Positions 45,309 through 56,988 of a DNA stretch of 64,000 bases are shown here, piece by piece. The notes beneath the pieces are model-generated. The model was not told the DNA's origin. It worked only from the letters and a program-made list of their open reading frames with translations, and searched no databases. Positions within the stretch are counted from its first letter, which is position 1; each line of letters begins with the position of its first letter. Where the stretch lies: contig JAMXBD010000064.1 of NCBI GenBank assembly GCA_024138025.1, positions 62,001-126,000 of the forward strand, given 5' to 3'. The position numbers and the translations under genes are program-made. This DNA comes from Combretum micranthum (lineage: Eukaryota; Streptophyta; Magnoliopsida; Myrtales; Combretaceae).

Positions 45309-46540
45309 CTATATCTCCCCCATCATTAGAATCATCACATGAGGGCACTGATCTACATTTGTAAGAATCTCGTTTAAGGATTTAGATTTTTCGGGCTCCT
45401 CAATATCTTTAATTGTTTGGTTTTCAAGAAAGACCACATCTTTGCTTTTGATGATCTTGTTCTCAACTAGATCCCACAACCTGTATCCATATTCATCATG
45501 TCCGTAACCTAGAAAAATACACTCCTTTGAATTTGCATCCAGCTTCGCTCTTTCATCCTTTGGAATACACACAAATGCCCTACAACCAAACACTCATAAG
45601 TAATCATAACAAATTTCTTTACCTGTCTAAACTCTCTATAGGATATCTCCATCCAGAGCATAAGAGGGAGATAAATTTATCAGATCAACAACTATTCTCA
45701 TTGCTTCACGCCAGAATGATTTAGGTAGCTTGGCATGTGACAACATACACTTCACTCTCTCGGTGATAGTGTGATTCATCCTCTCTGCATTGCCATTTTG
45801 CTGTGAGCTCTTTGGAACTATCTTCTCTAGTTTAATCCTATGATCTCTACAAGACTTTTCAAACAGTCCTTTGTACTCACCACCATTGCCTGCTCTGATG
45901 TATATCAATTTTCTTACTGTTTCTCTTTCCACTCTAGTATGGAATTGCTTAAACACATCTAGCACTTGATCCTTGGACTTCAAAGCAAAAGTCCATAACT
46001 TTCTAGAGTGATCATTAATGAATGTAACAAAATAAAGAGCACCACCTGCTGTCCTGTCTTTTATATAACATACATTTGTGTGAACTAAATCCAATATATG
46101 AAATTTCCTAGCAGGTAGATTTCTTTGAAAAGCAACCTTATGTTGTTTACTAGCAAGATAATCAGTGCAAGTTTTCTAAGGAATACCTTTCACATCAGGA
46201 AAAAGCTATTTTTCGACAAGCATTTGGAGCCCTTTCTCACTCAAGTGTCCAAGCTGCTTGCCATATCTCTATTGAAGTATCATTTGTCAATTCACATTTT
46301 CTTTACTTAGTTTTTTTTTTTTTATATTAAGTAAAGGGTATTACTCTTCTTTCCTTTTGCCACAATGAGAGAATCATTGGTGAGCTTCCATCTACCTTCA
46401 CCAAAGTGACCATGATAGCCTTCATCATCAAGTTTCCCTACATATATAAAGTATAGGAGGATATTTCGAACATGTCTGACATCTCTAAGAATGAGCTTAC
46501 AACCAGTGTTAGTCTCTAAAATAACATTTCTAATGCTCAC
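45309..46540 (-). pseudogene. Tork-like Copia integrase remnant
   Basis: Minus strand: a pre-integrase segment (46540-46322), then the core 46094-45636 with 'HTNVCYIKDRTAGG', 'RAGNGGEYKGLF' and 'NAERMNHTITERVKCM'. The usual second catalytic Asp (SDNGGEY) reads AGNGGEY here, so the D-D-E triad is broken. The C-terminal part 45593-45309 starts 'MFGCRAFVCIPKDERAKLD'. Frame breaks separate the three pieces. Confidence 0.85.
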
Positions 46541-46609
46541 AATTTTAGATATTTCATTGGTTCCTATCTTAACATTGCCATAACCACCAGCGATATATGA
46601 TCAGAAAAA

Positions 46610-47547
46610 TTAATCATGTTCTGTCACATGAAAGGAGGGGCCAGAATCTATAATCCAATCACTATCATGATCTGCAAGATTAACATAATCCTCATCCCAG
46701 GTAACAACAATTTCATCACCTGCTGCTGCAGTAGTTGTGTCTTCATCTTTTTCATCATGCTTACCTTTACCCTGCTCTCTCTTCCACAATGTGCATTCTC
46801 TCTTGAAATGTCCTAGCTTGTCACAGTAAAAGCATTTGACATTTTTCCTTCCTCTTGATTTGGACATTTCCTTAGATTTATGAGATCTATTAGATTTATC
46901 ATATGAATCTTTGTTCCTACTTCTACTCTGCCTTTCATGCTTGTTAATAACAAGAGCTCGAGTATCAGAACTCGTGCCTAAATCTTTTCTTCTAACCTCT
47001 TCATTCATTAGGCTGTCTTTCACCATTGCAATGGTGAGCTTTCCATTTGGAGTTGAATTACTAACAAACACCACAAGTGTCTCCCAACTTTTAGGTAGTA
47101 AACTCAACAATAAAAGTGCTTGAATCTCATTATGAAGCACAAGCTTCATAACAATCAGTTGATTCAGAAGCCCTTAAAAAACATTAAGGTGCTCAGTCAT
47201 ATTAGATCTATCTTTGTATTTTAGATTCACCACTTTCCTAATCAAGAAGGTTTTATTCAAGGCAGTCTGCCTCTCATACTTAGACTCCAATTTTCTCCAT
47301 AGAACATTGGCTTGGGTTTTCTATGCAGCATGATGAATACGCTTTGATCAACCTATTGTTAGATATATCCGACAGCCTTTCTATGCATGATTGCCCTATC
47401 TACTTTAGATTTATCTATAGGCTTTGCACTATCACCACCCAAAGGCAAATTCAAATCTTTACAATACAATAGATCTTCCATCAGAGACTTCCAGATAGAG
47501 TAATTTAACGAATTTAATTTAATTATCGTACTTGGTGATTTAGCCAT
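46610..47547 (-). pseudogene. Tork-like Copia gag and protease remnant
   Basis: Minus strand: N-terminus 47547-47359 (MAKSPSTIIKLNSLNYSIWK, the Copia Gag start with N..W). A broken stretch follows, then 47149-46610 with 'LLSLLPKSWETLVVFVSNS', the zinc knuckle CFYCDKLGHFKREC and the protease loop 'WIIDSGPSFHVT' (Ala of DSGA replaced by Pro). A basic Arg/Lys/Ser-rich linker precedes the knuckle. Non-functional. Confidence 0.85.
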
Positions 47548-47583
47548 ATATGTAATTCAAGAACAAACCCTAATTTCTTTTTC

Positions 47584-47601
47584 AACCTGGCTCTGATACT
47601 A
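47584..47601 (-). other. tRNA-iMet primer-binding site, 18 nt, one mismatch
   Basis: The minus strand reads TAGTATCAGAGCCAGGTT against the expected TGGTATCAGAGCCAGGTT, close to the 5' LTR edge at 47605. Confidence 0.9.
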
Positions 47602-47604
47602 CTT

Positions 47605-48334
47605 TGTTAGGAAAAATCCTTTACTTAACTTGAAAGTAGTCATAACAATTTTTCCTCTTGCCTGTAGCGATCACAACAATAAAAAAAAGAATAAAACAAT
47701 AAACACTGACATTTACATGAAAAACCAATTTGGGGAAAAACCACAAGATCAGAACGCAAATTCTTCCACTATCAACAATAATGGGATACAATAATTTTCC
47801 TCACTAGATAACACTAGTTAATCACACAAATTCTCACCACAAATGGTGGATTTCAACAACAACAGGCTTTTCTCTCTCTAGAATCTCTCTCTAGGATTTA
47901 TGATAACCTCTTATAAACCATAAGACCAAATAAAAAGTATTTATACGTAACACAAAGGGAAAAACACGTAGACACAAAGGCTGGCATGTTTTAAATAAAG
48001 GCTGGCGGCTTTTGAACATGCGTTGAACTTTGATATTCCTACGTCGGTGCGTATGCTGGTGGCCTAACCACCTAAGCTAGTGGCATTGACGCTGGCCTAG
48101 CCACCTAGCCAAACTACAGCTCTCGGCAAAAAAATTAAAATTGAAGGCTGGCTTTTTATCATGTAGGAGGACAACCTTGCTTCCTTTATAGCCAGTGTAC
48201 AACATCAGAACTCTTGTCTTGCACAAAAAAAAAAAAAAAAAACCCTTATTATCCAAGTCCTCTTCCAAGTATATACAATATACTTAGGATATCCTTGATT
48301 ATAAATCCATATGGGTTGGATCTATAACCTAGCA
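47605..48334 (-). repeat. 5' LTR (right) of the Tork-like Copia
   Basis: Starts tgttaggaaaaatcc and ends tataacctagca on the plus strand. It pairs with 42882-43600. Confidence 0.9.
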
Positions 48335-48844
48335 GTTGTAACTTTTCTTTGTTTATTTGATTAGTAGAATGACCGGTGTGGAAGATCGGATCCTCAGTAG
48401 TAGAGCTGAAAAAAAGCACTGACTTATAAGGAGTAACCTCAATAAATCGCAGACTTCTTTATTTTCTCACTTTTTAATTTTTGTTATTTTATTTGCAACA
48501 TATAACTTGCATTCACATCACATTTAATAGAGTGTTCTTGAATTTTGAATTCTTTTATTTAAAACATTCTTCAAGTATTAAGTTTTATAAATTTACAATT
48601 AATTTGGTAAGTTTGATGAACAAAGTTAATTAGAAAGTGTTTAATTTAAATTTTTTGAGAAAAAGTTTTTAATAAACAATTTAACCCTCCCTTTTATTTG
48701 CCTTTTTGGGACCTACAATTTCTTTTTCTTTTTGAAATGTGAATAGGTTTAAATGGAAAATTTTGTTAGATTTATCGTTATACACGTAAAAATATCATGA
48801 ATGGTGACTTGTGACTAAATTATGATAGGCTTCTAATTAAGAAT

Positions 48845-49054
48845 GTGAAAGTTAGGGTCGATACCAATTATAGTGAATTTGTAAGTAGGATATCGTGTGG
48901 TGTTGGAATTGATCCTTTTGTATCAAGAGTGCAAATCATTCATAAAAATTCTCATGTATATGAATGTAGTGCAACATTCATGTTAGTATGTATTGCCTAT
49001 AATAATGATATGGATGGTATAATTTCATTAGCTCAGCAATTGGGTAAAGGTTAA
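48845..49054 (+). pseudogene. Unrecognised frame, possibly MULE-transposase N-terminus
   Basis: A 69-codon frame (the first codon in the track is not necessarily a true start) reads 'VRVDTNYSEFVSRISCGVGI' and 'ECSATFMLVCIAYNNDMDGI'. The rhythm Y..FV..I...GID, then a Cys-containing strand and D..M..II, loosely resembles the N-terminal region of plant Mutator-like transposase proteins. I see no catalytic DDE block downstream; 49220-49900 contains only short broken frames. Very tentative. Confidence 0.2.
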
Positions 49055-49059
49055 GTCCC

Positions 49060-50218
49060 AAAGTTATATGTCAAGATTTGTGGCGAGTTTAAGCATCCCA
49101 TTAGAACATTGTGCACTGCAAGCATATACCTCATTAATTAAGACACAAAGGGGCTTTACTTAGATAACTTATAGTAAGGACCTAGCACTCATTAATTAAG
49201 TTGATGTTGTACATAGTTCTAACTCTTCATTTCTTTTGACATGCTGACACATTTTGTTTGATACACTTAGCTCCTAATCTACCAATAGCTATTGGACTTG
49301 TTGATCGAGGAGTGCAGCTTCTTGATGAGCATGAAGGAGTGGTTTTGTCCCTAGAACTTAAGCACCAAGGAACAAGACCTAGTACAAACTCAAGCACAAG
49401 ACGAGATGGAGCATCAGCATGAGGTGAATGTACCCCATACAAGAGGTGGATGTAAGCTTAGAGTTGAAAGGGGGCGTCAGAGTACTTCATTATTCCCAAA
49501 GAGCTTAGATAAATGTTTAGTGTAGACCCCACCTATTCTACCATATCCATGATGGTGCCTAACGGGTTATGTTAGGAAATATTATAGGAAGTTCATCGGT
49601 TATAATGGTGTCTAATGGGTATATGCCAAGAGACATTATGTATAGCTCATCATTCGATTGAGCATATATGTCATTCTGTCTATTAGATATCACATTCATC
49701 CTCCTGCAGCCCTACCAGCCCCTCATAAAGGGCATCCTTAGTCGGATGAATTTAGTGAATCCTTATCAGTTTGACAAGGTTGATTAATGAGTGAGCACAA
49801 CCAGTTACATGTTGATGACTATCTACAGCCAAAGGAATGGTCAATCAATGGTATCATTAACCCCTTCATTAGGAAGAATAGAAGAAAAAGATAATATGTA
49901 GTATGTAGTTTTGATTAGATATTTATATTGAACATGTAGAGTTAGTAACTTTTTTTTTTTATATGTGTAATGATATGATTTTGATCATTCTAAGTGGTTG
50001 AGTGGATATATATATATATATATATACACATTGCTAATGTAGTTTGGGATTAGGTAATGATGGAGGCTTTTTTTTTTTTTTTCAAATGGGAGGAATTTGT
50101 AATTTTATTTATGTAATATTTTGGTCATCTTTAACATTCTAATTGCACGTTGTGCCAGTACCTTTAGTTATATTAACATCAAAGGCACATGTATACCAAC
50201 ACTAAATTATTTCGAAAA
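49060..50218. other. Intergenic with microsatellite
   Basis: No gene recognised. A (TA)n run lies at about 50008-50030 and a poly-T run near 50070-50083. Confidence 0.5.
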
Positions 50219-50490
50219 GGGATAATGTCACAAATAATATTTAAATTTTGGCAAAATATATAATTAGGTATTCTAACTTTAAAATTGATTAATTGAGTAT
50301 CTGAAAAATTTTAAAATTAATCAATTTAATACTTATAAGAACTTAATGGATGTATTGTTGGCGTATTCGAAAAGTTCTTTTAGATACTATATAAACAATT
50401 TTAAAGTTTAAGTATTAAATTGATTAATTTTAAAGTTTATGTACTTATTACATATTTTGTCAAAGTTGAAGTACTATTTACGACATTAAC
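50219..50490. mobile_element. MITE, GGGATAATGTCAC family
   Basis: Left gggataatgtcacaaat; the right end in complement is gttaatgtcgtaaatag. Inverted similarity runs about 80 bp (ttttggcaaaatat...attgattaatt). A relative lies in intron 2 of the reductase gene (59904-60172). Confidence 0.7.
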
Positions 50491-50804
50491 TATTGGAGAA
50501 ATAAGTTTTTAAATTTTTCCTAAATCCTTGTGAAAAACTATCCAACTTGATTTTGTAAGGTTCTAACGAGAAAAAAAAAAAGTAAAAAAGGAAAAAAAAT
50601 AGTAAATACATGAGTATATTTATTTATGTAAATACATAAAATATAAATATATAACACTATTCCTAATTACTTTTAGACCTAATATAATGCAGGTACGAGT
50701 TTTGGATAGCGACAACGGGAATGGGATTCTTTGGATTGGAATGCACTGTATCCTTCCCTTGAAGGCAGGGCTAGGCTAGCCCCTAGCCTAGGACTAGGAG
50801 GCTT

Positions 50805-50817
50805 CCTTATAATAATA
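50805..50817 (+). promoter_or_regulatory. Putative TATA region of ATG8
   Basis: ccttataataata lies about 80 bp upstream of the 5' UTR intron donor and 220 bp before the ATG. Transcription would start near 50835-50850 if this is used. Inference from motif and spacing. Confidence 0.4.
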
Positions 50818-50898
50818 TCCATTTTCCGTTTCTAATATTACGCTGTTTCCTCTCTCTTTATTTCTCTCTACTTTGTGTCGCACTCCGTGTCTCTCAAG

Positions 50899-51016
50899 GT
50901 AAGGTAAGCAATTGATCCCGCAAGCACCTACTTCGGCATAATCATCCTTAATAAACTCGAAACCCTAATCGGACCACTTTTTCCTTTCAATTAACAATCT
51001 CTAAATTATCCTGCAG
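50899..51016 (+). other. ATG8 5' UTR intron
   Basis: Donor AAG/GTAAGG at 50899 and acceptor CTGCAG/A ending at 51016, 14 nt before the start codon. Leader introns are common in plant ATG8 genes. A telo-box (AAACCCTAA, 50960-50968) lies inside it. Confidence 0.6.
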
Positions 51017-51030
51017 ACAAATCTTTCGCT

Positions 51031-53538
51031 ATGGCCAGAAGCTCTTTCAAGATGGAACATCCCCTTGGTTCGTAAATTCTTCGTTGATTCTTTTAATTTT
51101 GATTTTCATTCACTGATACCCATATGTAATTGAATCTTCATAGGCTGGTTATGCATACATATTGAAATTGGAATCGTATTGCTTGGAAATATTTTCCAAA
51201 TCGTAAAGAGTTGTCATCATTTTTTGATATTGGTTTTTGATGGTTAGTGTGCCGGGTTCTTTAGTTTGTATCGTCGTTGGCTGTATACCTGTGAGATACT
51301 CTGTGGATTTGATATATTTACTGCTGTTTAAATTTTAGTGTAATTATGTCCCGGAACGTCTATTAGATCACGAGAATTTGCACTTTGTTTGGCAAATCTT
51401 GATTAAAGTGGAAATGGAATGAAAGTTATGAAAATGAAAAGACAAGAAAGGAAATCAATGGAAGTATAATTTTTGTTGTTGTTTGGATATAAATAGTGGA
51501 AATGGATCGAAATATTTCCTTTTCCTTTGTTTCGAAATGAATAGAAGAGAAATAAGGAAATGGGGAACATGTTGGGAGGCGATATTATTGTTTACTGTCA
51601 TGGAAAATCACTGCAAAACAAGGGAAAATGATCCTTGTTTTTGAAGAAAAATGAAATCAAGTTCCACTTGCACTTTCTGTAGTTTTTAAATATCCTATTA
51701 ATGGCTGGTTGTTGCCAAATTGCTTTCCACCTCTACAAATTTCTACTAGTCACAAGAGCATGCAATATCTTTTGACTTTACGTTACAAATTCCAAGTTTT
51801 GATTATAACAAATGCTGAAGAAATTCCAAAAATGTTTTTGTTGTTGTGCTGAAAAAAGTTTTGATTATCTTGACTTCTTTAGTTTGTTAATTAAAACTAA
51901 TTGATTCAGTAAAAAGTATGTCTCTGAATTCTATACATATGCTTCTTCTATGTGTAATTTATGGTCTTGTATCAACAGAAAGGAGACAAGCAGAAGCTGC
52001 ACGCATCAGGGAGAAGTATCCTGATAGAATTCCTGTACAATAACTTCTTTCTCTTTTCATTTTTGTTTTTAGCATCCGATGTATTTTCTGACTTGCTATT
52101 CTATTCTTTAGGTGATTGTGGAAAGGGCTGATAAGAGTGATGTTCCGGATATTGATAAGAAGAAGTGAGTAACCTATTCAGTCTCTAAAGCATCTGATGT
52201 TGATGTTTATTTAAAAATTTGCGTTTTTTCATATTTCACACATTTTCAATCCTCTCTTTTCCATAAGATTTTTTGAGAAACTTGAGAGTAGTATTATACA
52301 TGTACATACACATACGTATCTATAAATGTATATATATATTACATCTGCTTATTATAAAGCTGTGATTTTATTTTCTGGCATCTTGTGTGCTGCAAAGTTA
52401 AATTTGGGGTAAATTGCATGCACTCTTCTATATTTGTTACAAGATCAGTTGGCCCCCCTATTTTCAAAATTGTGTGGACCCCCAAATCTTCAAGAAAAGT
52501 ACATATAGATCCTTTTTACCCTTGTAAAACATAACAAAAAACACTTAAAAAAAAAAGAAAAATAAAAATATATTGGATAAAATTAAGGCAAAATGGTCAC
52601 ATAGGAGTTAAGATGACCTGTTTTTAAATTGATTTGAGGGTCTAAACGCTTCATCTAAAAAATAAGGGGGTGTATGTGTACATAAAGCAAACATAAGGGT
52701 ATATTTGTAATTTATATTAAATTTATGGTAGGCGTGACCCCCTGCTGTTATGAAGTTTTTGTTGTGTACTGAGCCTTCCTTAGGTTGTGTAGTTAAAGTT
52801 TATTTCTTATCAGTGGCAGCTTATTTACGTGTGGCTTCTTAAGTTGGTTGGTGTTCAATTGGTGCAAAAGACAAAAAGAGAGGTTATTAGCTGAAACCAT
52901 TGTCAAGTTTTTTTTGTGGCTAACAAATTGTAGTATTTATCATTTTTGTTGTTGGTACATTGAGAAGGGCTGAGTCACCTGGTGAATTTAGCATGGTTAT
53001 TTCTTTTTAGATAAAATCTGTTTGCTTTTCCTGCTTTCTCTTGCTGATACAGTTTTTTTTTTTAAACATCCAAAATGTACGGTGCGCTTTTAAGTTTCCA
53101 CCTCATTTCTCCTTTACAAAGTCAGACAGCATCCTTGGATCAGCTGTATTGCTTGTTTTCCCTTGTTGGAATGTTGTGGTTTTATGTAGTGTTAATCCAG
53201 AACTGATCTTCTTTCCTTTTCCTGATGTTTTGAAGGTATCTGGTTCCTGCTGATCTTACTGTTGGTCATTCGTTTATGTTGTCCGAAAGAGGATTAAGCT
53301 CAGTCCGGAGAAGGCCATTTTTGTATTTGTTAAGAACATTCTCCCACCCACTGGTGAGTTGAAAATTTATGCTTCTATGTTTGCCGATCGATGCTTTTTC
53401 AGTGACAATCAAGTTTCCTGATTCTGTGCTTGCATTATTGTAGCTGCCATGATGTCTGCAATCTATGAAGAAAACAAGGATGAGGATGGTTTTCTTTACA
53501 TGACCTACAGTGGCGAGAATACCTTTGGTTCTTGCTAA
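51031..53538 (+). CDS. ATG8: Autophagy-related protein 8 (ATG8c-like), five exons, one frame break
   Basis: Exons read 51031-51067, 51979-52034, 52112-52164, 53236-53353 and 53444-53538, all with GT/AG borders and matching phases; stop TAA is at 53536. The product would be 119 residues: [16 protein letters not shown] (helical N-terminus), [20 protein letters not shown] (ubiquitin-fold start), [13 protein letters not shown], then [17 protein letters not shown] and [20 protein letters not shown]8 is cleaved by ATG4 after the Gly of NTFG (two residues, SC, would be removed) and is conjugated to phosphatidylethanolamine on autophagosomes. In exon 4 one base is missing after 53268 (within the Gln codon of VGQF), which would shift the frame after residue 59. 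The introns, leader and remaining codons are intact, so the break may be an assembly error rather than a true pseudogene. Intron 3 holds a MITE-like insert. Confidence 0.93.
52406..52716. mobile_element. Probable MITE in ATG8 intron 3
   Basis: Left ggggtaaattgcatgcac and right gtatatttgtaatttatat are roughly inverted. The interior wording (ggccccccta..., then ggggtgtatgtg) is also inverted. No target duplication was confirmed. Distantly like the 15310 and 37893 elements. Confidence 0.4.
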
Positions 53539-54060
53539 AGTACAAGTTTAACCGATGACCCGTAGAAAAGCTTGGCAAAGTAAATGTGTACATATGTCAA
53601 GGAGTGTTAACTGTAAATTCCCTTGTTGCTTCTCGTCTTTACTTGCTTATCGTCATGTTCCTAGCATGATCAAAGACAATATTCATATTAGATATTTCTG
53701 TCTCTGCTTTCTTCCTTTATCCTTATTTCTGCACTTAGAGAAACATAATATGTCTCGAACAAGTTCTGATGGGGAATTTGAAGGTTTAAGACTTGAACCA
53801 TCAGGTGCTGCAAGTTTTAGTATTATAATTTTTCGGTTTGAATACATACTAGATATATATTATTAATATCAAGGAAAATTTTAGTGAGATGCTGCAGGGG
53901 GACATTGTTTGTGGCTAAAAAGAGAAACTTTTCCACATTTTCCTGTACTTGTTTTTCTGCAAATTGGGTATCATTTCTGGAAAAACAAACGAAATGCTTC
54001 TTTAACGGTATGTCCGGTGAAGCTGCCCGTGTTTCTAAACTCTAGTGTTAACACATGAAC
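53539..54060 (+). other. ATG8 3' UTR and downstream
   Basis: Downstream of the stop. The 103-codon frame at 53555-53866 starts 16 nt after the stop, has no recognisable motif and is probably chance. The poly-A site was not identified. Confidence 0.4.
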
Positions 54061-56480
54061 AGTTATTTCGAAGGATGTTTACAAGCATTTTAGCTTAGCA
54101 GGGAGAGGAGTAACATGTTATGCGCTTCTGTCGTTCCTGTTCTTTAAGGTCAGCTGGTCTGATTTATGTGACTATGATTCTTTGGAATTCATTTTACTAT
54201 GATTCTGAGCAGTGTTTATGGGCCAGTTTGGTACTGGGTTTTTGAATTGAATGCTTTCGACAAGGTTTGCTTCATTGTTCTCTGAATCCATTGAATTGGC
54301 CATGTAATTAACATTTTTTCTCCTGTTTTCATCGTTTAAATGTTACCACCTGTAGGACGAATTGAAAGTTCTAATTCCAACCTGCTCTTTTTGAATGTGA
54401 ACAATCAAATTTTCATACTTCTATTTAACAACCACCCCAACACACACACCCAAAAGGAGAAAAAAAAAAAAAAGGAAAGAAAAAAAATTCATACTTGACC
54501 GATGAGAGGACAACCTTGATGCGATACTCAAATATTCTATGTATGCTCTTTATGCAACACAATCATAGAAGCTCTCAGAATTTTAGGAGGTCTTCATCAT
54601 TAATGACACTCAAGAGAAGCAAATGGAACGATTGCAGCCGTCTTCTTTTCTTTTTTATTTCCTTTTTTCTCCCTTAGGTCCAATTAGGATTTGTTGAATC
54701 CGTAGGTTCTAGAGCATGAACATTGCTTAACGCGTGAATTCGGTAGACTGTATCCACAAATTGTTGCGACTTACCCTTGAGCTGGGTGGGTTCAGATCGT
54801 GGATCCATTGGGGTGGTTTATGTTCGGGGCGTTGGTTCGGCATTTCTCCTCCCATGTCCATCAATACGGCACATGATGGCTCTAACAACCATGCTCCGAT
54901 TCCAGCTGCTCGAATACGGCTAATAAACAGACATGTTGTTTCCTTAGAAGTTTCATAAGTGTGCTACATAATTTTGAAAGTTCCGTATGCATTTTTCTTT
55001 TTCTCAAACTCCTCTGAATAAAAAATAGTATAACCTTTACATGGTAATAAAAAGAATATAATTTTAGATTTCTATAAGTTATAATTTTACTAAATTAGTA
55101 GAAAGATCATTGATGGTATTTAAAACCACTAAACGAGTAGCTTTAACCGCCTTTCCATACGGATGAATAATATAAAACGATATGATTATAGGTATAAATA
55201 TTTATGTATATATCCCACAGTCAATATGGTAACTATGCTAAATTTATTCAACTCTGAAGATGACAAAAAAAGAGATAAGTAAAATATTAAATAAATTCAA
55301 ATATCTCCCATTTTACCTTTCTAACTTTGCTTTTAGGGATACTTTAACAATTTTACAACACTTTCATTGATTTCCAACATTTTCTCTAAGAAAAAGAAAA
55401 TTAAAAGAGAAACAAAATGTGATTAAAAGTGAAAATGTTTTCATTGATTTCTTTTGTTTTTCAACATTTTCCACTTTCTTTTTAAGGTCCAAACATAATA
55501 TTTCAACTAATGGCATTCAATTTTTACATGTTTTCTACTGATTTCATTATTGTTACACACAGTATAAATTTAAAGGGGAAAGAAAAAGAAAAATAGACTC
55601 ACACTACTCGAATATGAAGCGAACGAAGATGGAATGGTGAAATGAAACACATGGATACCCGTAGCGGGTGATACATCCTGTGATGAGCAAAAACAACTTA
55701 GGAGATGAAGATGATGATGCGAATAAAGCACTGGCTAGCTTGAAAATGGATAGAGTAGGTTTTTATTATGTTTATGAGAATGGAAATAAAATACTGATTG
55801 AAAAATATAATATTTTTACTTAAATAACCATATAAATTAGATACAGATCAGATGAATAAGATGAATATAAAGAACATACAATTCAAATAGAACTTTTATT
55901 AGTAATAAATCAACATCAACTCATGTTTACAAATGGTCTAAATATACTACTTCTATCTCTTTTATACATTTATTTGTGATTAATTTGAATATGGCCGAAA
56001 TATGACAGTTTTTGAGATTATAAGCTTATCAGCTCTAATGTTCGACTGATTTATTACATTTTTAATTAAAAAAAGAGAAAAATCTAAATCAAATGAAAGA
56101 ATCATATATGAAACTTGTGTTTACATACAGATAAAAGAGGGAAAATTTTAATAAAGAAAAAGAAGAATGATATTAAAAAATAATAAGAATAGTGGATGTC
56201 ATTACTATATTGTCCTATTTTATAACTCCATTAGATGCGACTTTTATGTAGTAGTTGTGTAACAATATATAATTTGTCTCCTAAGTTGCTGTTCATCCAC
56301 ATATGATAAAATCCTCTATTGATATTGCCTTAATAATAAATTACCTTATTTTTTTCCCTTATTAATAAAACCTTCATCCTCCTTTTCGGTTTACAAAACA
56401 TTTAGGCGAAACCTCTTCACCGTTCTTGTTCAAATCATTAAACGGGTACTCAAGAAAAAGCAATATCATTGCATGCTTTC
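54061..56480. other. Intergenic, no gene recognised
   Basis: A 74-codon frame at 54734-54958 sits in a locally GC-richer patch (54760-54930), but its reading (WIHWGGLCSGRWFG) matches nothing I know. The rest is AT-rich. Confidence 0.4.
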
Positions 56481-56486
56481 GCCATG

Positions 56487-56633
56487 TTAGAAGACTCGGC
56501 TACAAGCAGCAAGCACAGCATCATCGGAGCCTTGTTTAATCAACTCCCGCAATTTCTCACATTGATGGAAACTTTCCCACCTACCAATGATTTGAAACCA
56601 CTGCCATTGAATGCAATAATTGTAATGATCCTA
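56487..56633 (-). pseudogene. Possible coding fragment, unrecognised
   Basis: The minus strand reads QWFQIIGRWESFHQCEK, then LRELIKQGSDDAVLAACSRVF and a stop (56487-56489). It has normal amino acid use and higher GC than its surroundings, which suggests a real last exon or a captured piece. No further exon was found upstream on that strand and I cannot name the family. Confidence 0.25.
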
Positions 56634-56988
56634 TGCCACTAGTCTAATTAACCCCACCAGTAGTTTGATTTAAATTTAATCATAAAAATATGCTGTGGCT
56701 ATTATGTTTACATATAATATTTTTTTTGCTTGTATTCCATATTTTAAAGAAAAAGGGTCTGTTTGGTTCATCATTTTCAGGTTATTTTGATATTTTATTT
56801 TTATCGATTTCAAACAAACTATTTGTAAAAAATAGTTTCAGATAATTAAATAAATATTTTACTCATAAATAGATCAGATGGATAAGATACAGATGAAGCA
56901 ATTGCAATTTAATTAACACCATTGTGCAAATTTAAACTTGCATATAATAATTATATTTATATTTACAGTTTTCACTCCTATTGTATTT

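Larger units (their letters stand above)
42882..48334 (-). mobile_element. Minus-strand Copia element (Tork/Tnt1-like), dead
   Basis: LTRs 42882-43600 and 47605-48334 (TG...CA on the plus strand) are clearly diverged. An 18-nt minus-strand primer-binding site (47584-47601) and a purine tract (43601-43613) set the orientation. The interior encodes gag, protease, integrase, RT and RNase H in order on the minus strand with multiple breaks. Flanks ATTTG and GTTGT do not match, so the target duplication has mutated or been lost. The Tork-like call rests on RNase H wording such as HIDVRYHWIRDVLES. Confidence 0.88.
41843..48717 (+). mobile_element. SIRE-like Copia solo LTR, split by a later Copia insertion
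   Basis: The two halves (41843-42881 and 48335-48717, about 1.42 kb together) start tgctgagttc and end gggacctaca. They are flanked by the exact 5-bp duplication ATTTC (41838-41842 and 48718-48722). The early stretch 'aagttttgatgataacaa' and the late 'ccctcccttttatttgcc...gggacctaca' are typical of SIRE/Maximus LTRs. No internal SIRE genes remain, so this is a solo LTR left by recombination. The Copia element 42882-48334 then inserted into it. Confidence 0.8.

Noticed and set aside
42877..48339. Target duplication for the Tork-like element
   Set aside because: ATTTG and GTTGT share only a loose TTG core; I do not claim a duplication.
53555..53866. 103-codon frame after ATG8
   Set aside because: Begins in the ATG8 3' UTR, has no motif and compositionally resembles UTR; likely chance.
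54734..54958. 74-codon frame in a GC-richer patch
   Set aside because: Possibly an organelle-derived or gene fragment, but I could not recognise it and there is no supporting structure.
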